Below are positions 17,777 through 24,254 of a stretch of 64,000 nt of DNA, in pieces (within the stretch, counting starts at the first letter, position 1; every line of letters begins with the position of its first letter). The notes under the pieces are model-generated. The model saw only the letters and a list, made by a program, of their open reading frames with translations. It ran no database searches and was not told the origin of the DNA. The DNA comes from Verrucomicrobiia bacterium (lineage in GTDB: Bacteria; Verrucomicrobiota; Verrucomicrobiia; Opitutales; Cerasicoccaceae). Location: contig JAUIHT010000001.1 in the NCBI GenBank assembly GCA_030432235.1, positions 372,001 through 436,000 of the forward strand. Direction: 5' to 3'. A program made the position numbers and the translations under genes.

Positions 17777-19099
17777 TCAAGCCATCGGGCGCAGGAGGCG
17801 TCCGCGTGGCGGCTCGCCGGTGAAGGGATAAATCTGCTTACCGCGCAGGAATGTTTTGGCAATGCAGCCCCGGAAGTTTTTCCCGATGTAGGCCGAGCGG
17901 GGGTTACGGTAGTGAAGGCTTTCGCGGGTGACGGTCGTTTGCGACTTGGGGTCGAACAGGACGAAGTCCGCGTCGTAGCCGGGTGCCAGTTTGCCCTTGT
18001 GTGCGCCGAGGCAGAAGCGTTTGGCGGGTGCGGCGGAAAGCACGGAGGCCAATACTTCGGGGGTCGGCTGCATGCAGCCCTCGGGAGCGGTCAGGCTAGC
18101 CAGCAACAACTGCTGGATGCCGGAGATGCCGCCCCAGGCTTCGAGAAAGGCCGCTTCCTTGAGCTCGCTGGTGCAGGGCGAGTGATCCGAGCCGACCGTA
18201 TCAATTTTGCCCGAGGCCAGCCGCACCCACAGGCCGGGGAGAGCGTCGATTCGCAGAGGCGGCGCGCATTTGGCATCCGGTCCGATGGCCTCGGCGTCGT
18301 CGGTGGTCAATTGCAGGTAGTGCGGGCACGTCTCGCAGGTGATGTCGACGCCGTTGCGCTTCAGCTCGCTGATGAGGTCTACCACGTCCGGGTGGCTGAC
18401 ATGCACGATGTGAACGGGACAACCGCTGGCCTGGGCCATCTCCGCGATGCGTTGGACGGCTGCTAACTCCGCCTCGACGGGCCGCGCGGCCTCCCAGGCG
18501 TGGGCGGGTTGACCGGTGCCGGGCTTGGGCTTGCCCAGTAGCGAGGGGTCTTCCGAATGGATGCCCAGCACGCGGCCGAGCTTGGCGATGGTCGCCATGC
18601 CCTTTTCCAGGGAGTCCCAGTCGACGTTTTGAAAATCGTCCGTGCCGCTCGGGCTGAGGAAGGCTTTAAAGGCGACGACACCCGCCTCGGCGAGCTCTTC
18701 CAGCTTGTCGAGATTGACCGGAGTCAGCCCGCCCCAGAGCCCGAAGTCCACCAGGCTCTTGCTCGCGGCCAGCTCGGCCTTTTCGTTAAACGAAGCGGCG
18801 TCGAGGGTGCTCGGGATGGAGTTGAGCGGCATCTCGATGAGGCTGGTGACGCCTCCGGCGGCAGCGGCGCGTGAGCCCGTGGCCCAGCCTTCCCATGCCG
18901 TGCGCCCCGGCTCGTTGAAATGCACATGCGCGTCTACCACGCCGGGCAGCGCCAGCAGGCCTTCGGCGTCAAGCTCCCTGCTCGCCGGACCCGAAACGGA
19001 CTCGCTGACTTCGGCAAACTTGCCGCCCTCGATGGCGATCTCGCAGGGCTCAAGGCCATACGGTCCAGTACAGGCGTTGTGGATGATGAGATCGTACAT
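17777..19099 (-). CDS. allB: Allantoinase
   Basis: This cyclic amidohydrolase of 440 residues opens the hydantoin ring of allantoin to allantoate. VVDAHVHFNEPGRTAWEGW holds the metal-binding His-x-His in the allantoinase-specific context. VVAFKAFLSPSG has the carboxylated lysine, VHIVHVSHPD a metal histidine and VGSDHSPC the metal aspartate. The start at 19099 (MYDLIIHNA) is the family-typical beginning. An upstream extension to 19210 would overlap the preceding gene by over 100 bp and is rejected. It lies 4 bp after the allantoate amidohydrolase stop codon. Confidence 0.95.
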   Translation of the reverse strand: MYDLIIHNACTGPYGLEPCEIAIEGGKFAEVSESVSGPASRELDAEGLLALPGVVDAHVHFNEPGRTAWEGWATGSRAAAAGGVTSLIEMPLNSIPSTLDAASFNEKAELAASKSLVDFGLWGGLTPVNLDKLEELAEAGVVAFKAFLSPSGTDDFQNVDWDSLEKGMATIAKLGRVLGIHSEDPSLLGKPKPGTGQPAHAWEAARPVEAELAAVQRIAEMAQASGCPVHIVHVSHPDVVDLISELKRNGVDITCETCPHYLQLTTDDAEAIGPDAKCAPPLRIDALPGLWVRLASGKIDTVGSDHSPCTSELKEAAFLEAWGGISGIQQLLLASLTAPEGCMQPTPEVLASVLSAAPAKRFCLGAHKGKLAPGYDADFVLFDPKSQTTVTRESLHYRNPRSAYIGKNFRGCIAKTFLRGKQIYPFTGEPPRGRLLRPMA

Positions 19100-19103
19100 G
19101 AAC

Positions 19104-20351
19104 TCACTTGTGCTGCGCGGCGATGTTTTCGATGACTTTTGAGTAGGCCTCCACGGATACACGGAGGTCCTGCGGTGTGACAAACTCGTCCGGGTGGTGG
19201 CTGATGCCATGACGGCAGCGGATAAACATCATCGCGGTCGGGCAAATGGCAGACATGGCGACGGCGTCGTGCCCGGCGCCGCTGGGGATGGTCAGGCTGC
19301 GCGGTTGCACGGAGCGCAGGGCTTGCTCGACGCAGCGAGTCAGCTTCAAGTCACAATCCACGGAGGGTTGCCGCATGACGTAGTCCCAGGTCATGCGCAG
19401 TCTGCGCCGATCGCACATGGCCAAGGCCAGGGCATGAAATTCTTCACTGGCGAGGTCGAGTGCGCCCTGGCGCGGGTGGCGCAGGTCGAGGCTGAACTTG
19501 GTCCACTCCGAGACGACATTGGAGGCGTTGGGGTGGTTTTCAATCATGCCAATGGTGGCGCGCAGCGGGAGGTCTTTTTCCGATGCCTTTTCGAGCATCA
19601 TGATAAACTCCGCCACGCCCACGAGGGAGTCGCGCCGGAGCGGCCAGGGCGTGGTGCCGGCGTGCGCTGCGGTGCCGCGGAAGACGACGCTGGCGCGGTT
19701 CTGCGCGGCGATGCCGGAGACGGCGGCGCAGGAGAGGCGCTGCTCTTCGAGGATGGGGCCTTGCTCGATGTGCGCCTCGAAATAGCCGAGGAGATTGCTG
19801 ACGGTCGGCGGGCTGTCGGCCAGGGCCTCGGGGTTCTCCGTGCCCCAGTCCTTCAGGGCTTGCTTCATGGAAACCCCGTTTTCGTCGGTCAGGTAAAGGT
19901 AGTCCTTGGGGAACTTGCCCGCGAGGTAGCAGGAGCCGAGATAGGCGCATTGAAAGCGGGCGCCCTCTTCGTCGGAAAAGCCGACCACGTCGAGGTTGAA
20001 GGGCAGCTCCTCCGGGGCGTGTTCCAGCGCGTCGAGCGCCAGGAGGAAGCCCAGGGGGCCGTCGTACTTGCCCGCACCTCGCACGGAGTCCAGATGTGAA
20101 CCGCAGAGCAACGTTGGCGCGTCGAGGCGCTTTTTGGCGCGGATGTGGAGGTTGGCGATGGCGTCCACCTCGACGATGAATTTGTCCGGGTCGAGCCAGC
20201 CGCGGATGGTCTCGTGGAGCTTGCGCAGCGAGGGGGACAAAAACCAGCGCGTGATGCTGCCAGGCTCGTCGGTGTGCGTAGCGATGATTTCCAGGCGCTC
20301 TTTCAGGAGCTCGGTACGTGCTTCAAAATCGGACATGGGAAAAGTGTTCAT
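19104..20351 (-). CDS. allC: Allantoate amidohydrolase (M20 family)
   Basis: This metal-dependent hydrolase of about 415 residues splits allantoate to ureidoglycine, ammonia and CO2. M20-type metal ligands are seen in LLCGSHLDSVRGAGKYDG, FSDEEGARFQ and EAHIEQGPILEEQ, and GAGHDAVAMS is the allantoate/N-carbamoyl amino acid hydrolase motif near the C-terminus. The start is uncertain: ATGs at 20396, 20351 and 20336 are in frame. The one at 20351 leaves a 14-bp gap to uraH, while 20396 would overlap it. Context fixes allantoate rather than another carbamoyl substrate. Confidence 0.92.
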   Translation of the reverse strand: MNTFPMSDFEARTELLKERLEIIATHTDEPGSITRWFLSPSLRKLHETIRGWLDPDKFIVEVDAIANLHIRAKKRLDAPTLLCGSHLDSVRGAGKYDGPLGFLLALDALEHAPEELPFNLDVVGFSDEEGARFQCAYLGSCYLAGKFPKDYLYLTDENGVSMKQALKDWGTENPEALADSPPTVSNLLGYFEAHIEQGPILEEQRLSCAAVSGIAAQNRASVVFRGTAAHAGTTPWPLRRDSLVGVAEFIMMLEKASEKDLPLRATIGMIENHPNASNVVSEWTKFSLDLRHPRQGALDLASEEFHALALAMCDRRRLRMTWDYVMRQPSVDCDLKLTRCVEQALRSVQPRSLTIPSGAGHDAVAMSAICPTAMMFIRCRHGISHHPDEFVTPQDLRVSVEAYSKVIENIAAQHK

Positions 20352-20365
20352 GGAAAGGTTCAAAA

Positions 20366-20722
20366 TCAACTGCCGCGGTAGGTGCTGTAGCTCCACGGGG
20401 AGACCAGCAGCGGGACATGATAGCCGCGCTCCAGGCTGCCGATGCCGAAGCGGATAACGACCGTGCCGAGAAATGGCTCTTCACTATTATCGACACCTTT
20501 GGCGGAAAAATAATCCGCCACGCCAAACTCCAACTGATATTCGCCGGGAGCGATGGCATCCGCGTCGAGCAGGGGCGTGTCGGTGCGGCCGTCGTCGTTG
20601 GTAACGGTTTGGACAATCGTTTCGAGCGTATCACCTTGAACGCGGTAGAGCGTGACAGACATCCCGGCGGCGGGAATCCCGTGGGCGGTGTCGAGTACGT
20701 GAGTGGAAAGTTTTGAGGGCAT
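20366..20722 (-). CDS. uraH: 5-hydroxyisourate hydrolase
   Basis: This transthyretin-related protein of 118 residues hydrolyses 5-hydroxyisourate, the product of uricase, to OHCU. The family hallmark is the C-terminal tetrapeptide YRGS, present exactly at the end (STYRGS). [17 protein letters not shown] near the N-terminus carries the active-site histidine. It is one base away from the uraD stop codon and 14 bp before the next gene, so this is a tight operon. No signal peptide is seen; it acts in the cytoplasm. Confidence 0.96.
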   Translation of the reverse strand: MPSKLSTHVLDTAHGIPAAGMSVTLYRVQGDTLETIVQTVTNDDGRTDTPLLDADAIAPGEYQLEFGVADYFSAKGVDNSEEPFLGTVVIRFGIGSLERGYHVPLLVSPWSYSTYRGS

Positions 20723-20723
20723 C

Positions 20724-21230
20724 TTATTCCTTAATCAAATCGTCGAGGCGGTAGCTGGCAATCCAGTGAATCTCTTCCAGGGCCTGGCGCAACTCCGCGT
20801 CGGCGTCGTTTTGTAGGCGGGCGCGCAGGGCGGGCAGGGCCTGGTCGGGACCTGCCTTGCGGACGCACTGGATGAAGGGGAAGTCGAACTTGTCGCGGTA
20901 TTCTTTATTGAGTTGCAGAAGCTCGTCCGCCTCATCATCGGCGAGGGCGTCCAGGCCCGCGCCACTTTGCTCTTTTTTGCTGTGGTCGGTCAGTTCGGCT
21001 TTGCGGTGCTTGCGTGCGACGAGGTCGGGGTGGGCTTTGATCAATTCGTGCTGGGCCTCGAGCCCGGCGGTGTCCACCACGCGGCGCAGCCCTGCCTTCA
21101 GAGCTTCCAGGTCGGCAAAGGGACGCCCCACCGCGGCGCGTTCGGGCACCCAGGGCGAGCTTTCGTAAATGCCCGACAGGGCTTCAGCAAAGGCTGCGTC
21201 GTCGAGATCGTTCAGTTCCGCGAGGGTCAT
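20724..21230 (-). CDS. uraD: OHCU decarboxylase
   Basis: 2-oxo-4-hydroxy-4-carboxy-5-ureidoimidazoline decarboxylase converts OHCU to S-allantoin. The 168-residue all-helical protein has [13 protein letters not shown] with the catalytic histidine, and [13 protein letters not shown] near residue 120, as in known UraD. The start at 21230 ([11 protein letters not shown]) is the conserved beginning. A longer frame from 21266 would be encoded by the inverted repeat to its right and is not credible. It comes third after uricase, which is typical for the pathway. Confidence 0.95.
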   Translation of the reverse strand: MTLAELNDLDDAAFAEALSGIYESSPWVPERAAVGRPFADLEALKAGLRRVVDTAGLEAQHELIKAHPDLVARKHRKAELTDHSKKEQSGAGLDALADDEADELLQLNKEYRDKFDFPFIQCVRKAGPDQALPALRARLQNDADAELRQALEEIHWIASYRLDDLIKE

Positions 21231-21249
21231 AAAAAAACAGATATTTGTA

Positions 21250-21330
21250 TCACGCAGAGACGCCAAGGCGCAAAGATTTGCACTGGCTCAATTTCTTTGC
21301 GCCTTTGCGTCTTGAGCGAAGCGGGCGTGA
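21250..21330. repeat. Long imperfect inverted repeat between uricase and uraD
   Basis: TCACGCAGAGACGCCAAGGC... and the reverse complement of ...CTTTGCGTCTTGAGC...GCGTGA form paired arms with the common CGCAGAGACGCAAAGGCGCAAAG theme. It fills most of the 127-bp gap inside the uricase operon and is the third member of the intra-operon hairpin series. Confidence 0.7.
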
Positions 21331-21357
21331 GATAAATGCGTTGTCATGGAAATCTAT

Positions 21358-22203
21358 TTAGTCCCGCTTGACCGTGGCGGAGATATCGCCGTAGGGGTCG
21401 CCAGTGGGGTAGAAGAGGGTGTTGCCGTTGGTGCGGTCAAAACGTTCCAGCGGATAGGTGACGTAGTGGACGTTGGGCAGGCGGTAGTTAATGGTCTCCA
21501 CCTCCGGCACGACCTTGAAGACCGCCTCCGCCATCTCGTAGATGGTGCTCTGGACAGACGGGCTGTAGTTCTCCGCAAAAATGGTCAGGGAGGCGTCGAG
21601 CACGGCCTTGCGCGTGGCGACGTAATCCGCCGGTGGCGTGGAATAAGTCCAGGTGCTGGCGATTTTGGTGGCCAGAATGCGGTCGTCGACCTCCGGCAGG
21701 CTGGTCAGGTCGCACTTGGGGAAGTTGACGAAGCCCGAGCCGGTGGACTTGAGCACGAACAGGTCCTCGATGCCGCTGCTGAGGGCCAGGCTGTCGCGCG
21801 TGCCCTTGAGCTTCACCACGGCCTTGCCGTTGGGTGCGGCCAGGAAACTGTGCGCATGCGGGCCGCTCGGGGTCTCGATGCGGTCCCAGCCGCTCTCGCG
21901 GATGGTGATGTTGAGGCTCTGCATGTCCGCGTAGCGGCCGAAAAACCAGTCCGCTAGGGCCAGGCCATACTCCTCGATGCTGCCCGTCAGCAGCTCGTGG
22001 GCGCTGACCATGATGTTGTTTTTGACCGTATCCGTCGGCACCGTGGTGGAGTTGTCGGCGGCCTCGAAGGCACAGTCGAAGTTGCCACTGGTCAGCACCT
22101 GCACCTCCAAATCGCGGATAACGTGTTTGTCGTCGCCCCGGAACACTTTCATGAGCCGGACGGCGGATTTTCCGTATTCGTGGAAGTCGATGCTCATTTT
22201 CAT
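21358..22203 (-). CDS. Urate oxidase (uricase)
   Basis: This cofactor-free uricase of 281 residues oxidises urate to 5-hydroxyisourate. FHEYGKSAVRLMKV contains the catalytic lysine region, and TVPTDTVKNNI holds the active-site threonine. SGPHAHSFL and TGSGFVNFPKCDLTSLPEVDDRILAT match the second T-fold half. The start at 22203 has AGGGG 8 bases upstream; an ATG at 22197 is also possible. A longer frame to 22278 lacks any uricase similarity. It heads the leftward purine operon and has a sigma-54-like element directly upstream. Confidence 0.95.
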   Translation of the reverse strand: MKMSIDFHEYGKSAVRLMKVFRGDDKHVIRDLEVQVLTSGNFDCAFEAADNSTTVPTDTVKNNIMVSAHELLTGSIEEYGLALADWFFGRYADMQSLNITIRESGWDRIETPSGPHAHSFLAAPNGKAVVKLKGTRDSLALSSGIEDLFVLKSTGSGFVNFPKCDLTSLPEVDDRILATKIASTWTYSTPPADYVATRKAVLDASLTIFAENYSPSVQSTIYEMAEAVFKVVPEVETINYRLPNVHYVTYPLERFDRTNGNTLFYPTGDPYGDISATVKRD

Positions 22204-22217
22204 AAAGAAACCCCTAC

Positions 22218-22234
22218 AGCAAATTTCCCGCCAG
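22218..22234 (-). promoter_or_regulatory. Candidate sigma-54 promoter of the uricase operon
   Basis: Read on the minus strand, CTGGCGGGAAATTTGCT has GG-N10-GC, CTGGC at -24 and a perfect TTGCT at -12. The predicted start near 22207 leaves only about 4 bases before the ATG at 22203. The spacing matches the candidate sites before azgA and beta-ureidopropionase. Confidence 0.52.
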
Positions 22235-22297
22235 GCCAGGCGCGAATCACAACGGCCCCGGCAACGAGCCCCGCGCACGGCAAAAGAATACCGGCAC

Positions 22298-22507
22298 CCG
22301 GACGCCTGCTGTCACTGCTCCGACGCCCATTTACATGGCTCAGATGACGACTTACAGGCTTCCGATACAAAATCACATCGCTCAGACGCATATTTGCAGT
22401 TATCAGATGCCGATTTATAGTAATCAGATGTAAAATTACGGTGCTTCGACAGCCGTTTGCAGTCTTCCGACGGCAATTTACATGGCTCCGACGCTCATTT
22501 ACGCCCG
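22298..22507. repeat. Ten degenerate 21-bp tandem repeats (SDxxLxx heptads)
   Basis: Ten consecutive units of exactly 21 bp start at 22298, 22319, 22340, 22361, 22382, 22403, 22424, 22445, 22466 and 22487, with no insertion or deletion. The consensus is TC(C/A)GA(C/T)NNNNATTTACANNNC; TC-GA and ATTTACA are best kept. In the plus frame the units read PDACCHC, SDAHLHG, SDDDLQA, SDTKSHR, SDAYLQL, SDADL-stop-stop, SDVKLRC, FDSRLQS, SDGNLHG and SDAHLRP. Two stop codons fall in the sixth unit (22418-22423). The array lies between uricase and vapB. It is not a CRISPR: the units are contiguous and have no spacers. Confidence 0.85.
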
Positions 22508-22640
22508 TGCGGCGCTGCTTCGATTTTACCTCGCACCATCAACATTTATCGAAAAGGTGTGAAGAAAGGGGTCTGACGCAAATTGCCAAGGGACGGTCTT
22601 TCGACTTGAAAAGCGCAGTAGGAATTCTATCCTCAAAAGT

Positions 22641-22865
22641 ATGAATTCGGTGGTGTCGGAAAAAGGGCAGGTGACGATTCCCAAGCGGCTGCGCGATCAG
22701 CTCGGGCTGAGGAACGGGACGGTGCTGGAGTTTCACGCGGAGAAAGGGACCCTGGTGGCGCGCAAGGCCGCCAAGGAAGACCCTTTGGAAAAATGGGCGG
22801 GCAAGGGCAAGTTGCCGTTCGCTGGCAGTGTGGATGACTACATCGACACCATTCGCGGACGATGA
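22641..22865 (+). CDS. vapB: AbrB/MazE-type antitoxin of a VapBC pair
   Basis: This DNA-binding antitoxin of 74 residues has a SpoVT/AbrB swapped-hairpin domain in its first 45 residues: VVSEKGQVTIPKRLRDQLGLRNGTVLEF. The C-terminal tail (EKWAGKGKLPFAGSVDDYIDTIRG) should wrap around and block the toxin. Its stop overlaps the toxin start (ATGA, 4 bp), the usual arrangement. Upstream, TTGAAA at 22606 and TATCCT at 22628 (16-bp spacer) may be a promoter with a very short leader. Confidence 0.92.
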   Translation: MNSVVSEKGQVTIPKRLRDQLGLRNGTVLEFHAEKGTLVARKAAKEDPLEKWAGKGKLPFAGSVDDYIDTIRGR

Positions 22866-23257
22866 TTACGGCGGTCGATACCTGCGTGCTGCTTGACTTG
22901 TTGCAGGCCGACTCGCCTTTTCACCAGTTATCGAAACGTGCGCTGGCTCTGGCCAAGCAGGATGGACGGCTGATCGTTTGTGAATGTGTTGTCGCGGAAA
23001 TCGGGCCTGCTCTGGGAGGCAAACCCGAGGAGTTTCTGGCCGATTTGGAGGTGGATTTTTTACCTGGGACTCAGGAATGTGCGTTACTGGCCGCTCGCAG
23101 TTTTCATCGGTATATTAAATCCGGCGGAAGGCGGGGTCGCATCATCGCGGACCACCTGATTGCCGCTCATGCGTCACTTTTGGCCGAGCGCCTGCTCACA
23201 CGCGACAAGGGTTTCAAGCGTGCTTCCATGCCCAGGGTTACGGTGTGGTATCCCTGA
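22862..23257 (+). CDS. vapC: PIN-domain ribonuclease toxin
   Basis: This VapC-type toxin of 131 residues should cleave RNA, often tRNA or rRNA loops. The PIN-domain acidic residues are visible: TAVDTCVLLDLL (Asp6), CECVVAEIG (Glu near 45), RIIADHLIAAHA (Asp near 99) and LLTRDKGF (Asp near 117). It is translationally coupled to the antitoxin. The pair interrupts the purine locus between uricase and xanthine dehydrogenase, so it is probably a later insertion; no transposase or integrase remains beside it. Confidence 0.93.
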   Translation: MITAVDTCVLLDLLQADSPFHQLSKRALALAKQDGRLIVCECVVAEIGPALGGKPEEFLADLEVDFLPGTQECALLAARSFHRYIKSGGRRGRIIADHLIAAHASLLAERLLTRDKGFKRASMPRVTVWYP

Positions 23258-23351
23258 GTGGGCGGCTCGCGCTGCGGCCTATCTCAATTGACTTGCCGCC
23301 GGATGGTCCTTGGCTCGTTCTGCGGTGATGAGCCGGTAGCTTGCTCAAAAA

Positions 23352-23368
23352 TTGGCACGCTCTATGCA
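23352..23368 (+). promoter_or_regulatory. Sigma-54 promoter of the xanthine dehydrogenase operon
   Basis: TTGGCACGCTCTATGCA is the best -24/-12 match in the window: TTGGCACG is perfect, the spacing GG-N10-GC is exact, and ATGCA matches 4 of 5 bases of TTGCA. The start would be near 23379, giving a 24-base leader to the ATG at 23403. Confidence 0.72.
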
Positions 23369-23402
23369 TTAGTTCACTTCCCGCTACCGGGTCGGATTCC
23401 CC

Positions 23403-24254
23403 ATGATGGGGGCCATTTGTTCTTCAGACATGGACTTGTATAATATTGACGAGATAGTCTGTCCCACCAATGAGGCAGGCGTGCCGGCCAAGAAGGCAGG
23501 TGACGCCTTTCTGGGTGGGGGGACTTGGTTGTATTCCACGCCGCATCCGTCGGCCAAGCGTCTCATCGACTTGTCGACGTTGCCCATCCAGCACATCGAA
23601 ATGGGCGAGGACGCGGTCTACATCGGCGCACCCTGCACCCTGGCGCAGTTGCGCGAGTCGGAGATCCTGCGCGCCTGGCCGGCCTTCGGGCTGCTGGACG
23701 CGGCCATCAACGCCTTGTCGTCTTCGTTCAAGGTGTGGGAACTGGCTACGCTGACCGGCAACGTCTGCCTCTCCCTGAACAAATGCACCACCGCGCCGGT
23801 CCTGATGCTGCTGGACGCCAGTTATGAGCTGCGCCTGGGCGATGAGCTGCGCTGGGTCAGCGCGGCAGAGTTCCAGACGGGCCACCTTGAGAACATTTTG
23901 CGCCCGGGCGAGTGGCTGCGCCGCATCCGTATCCCCTTTGCCAGCCTCGGCGGCGAGGGCGTGCTGAAGCGCATTTCCCTGACCGAGGAGGGCAGTGTGG
24001 TGGCGCTGGCCAGTGCCTATCCCGTACCCACCGGCGGCTTCCGCTTTGTGGTCTCCGCCGCCACCGTGCGCCCCGTGATGATAAGTTTTGACTCGTTACC
24101 CACCGCGTCCTTACTTCTGGAGTCGATGGAAAAAGCCATGGCGCAAGTGCCGCTCTACGCGGATTCACACGGTTCGGCTGAGTACCGCCGGGCCATGGCG
24201 CTCGACCTGCTGGAGCAGTGTCGCGGGTCGCTCCAGGGAGAAGCCGTTGCGTGA
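23403..24254 (+). CDS. Xanthine dehydrogenase FAD-binding subunit
   Basis: This is the electron-transfer subunit of a molybdenum hydroxylase, 283 residues long. The FAD-binding domain shows AKKAGDAFLGGGTWLYS (dinucleotide site) and, further on, LATLTGNVCLSLNKCT, the counterpart of the GGN(I/L)xx(A/S) motif. The C-terminal CO dehydrogenase flavoprotein domain follows. The start may instead be the ATG at 23430 (MDLYNIDEI), which better fits the family N-terminus; neither has a strong ribosome-binding site. The stop overlaps the next gene's GTG start (GTGA). The operon makes xanthine dehydrogenase for conversion of hypoxanthine and xanthine to urate. Confidence 0.9.
   Translation: MMGAICSSDMDLYNIDEIVCPTNEAGVPAKKAGDAFLGGGTWLYSTPHPSAKRLIDLSTLPIQHIEMGEDAVYIGAPCTLAQLRESEILRAWPAFGLLDAAINALSSSFKVWELATLTGNVCLSLNKCTTAPVLMLLDASYELRLGDELRWVSAAEFQTGHLENILRPGEWLRRIRIPFASLGGEGVLKRISLTEEGSVVALASAYPVPTGGFRFVVSAATVRPVMISFDSLPTASLLLESMEKAMAQVPLYADSHGSAEYRRAMALDLLEQCRGSLQGEAVA

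Noticed and set aside
17658-17780. Upstream extension of pucG to 17780
   Set aside because: The added residues are encoded by the inverted repeat at 17676-17745 and have no aminotransferase similarity.
21977-22420. Plus-strand gene reading into the SDxxLxx heptads
   Set aside because: Most of its length is antisense to uricase and it stops in the middle of the repeat, so it does not explain the array.
22298-22507. CRISPR array
   Set aside because: The 21-bp units follow each other directly with no spacers, diverge strongly, and no cas gene is present.
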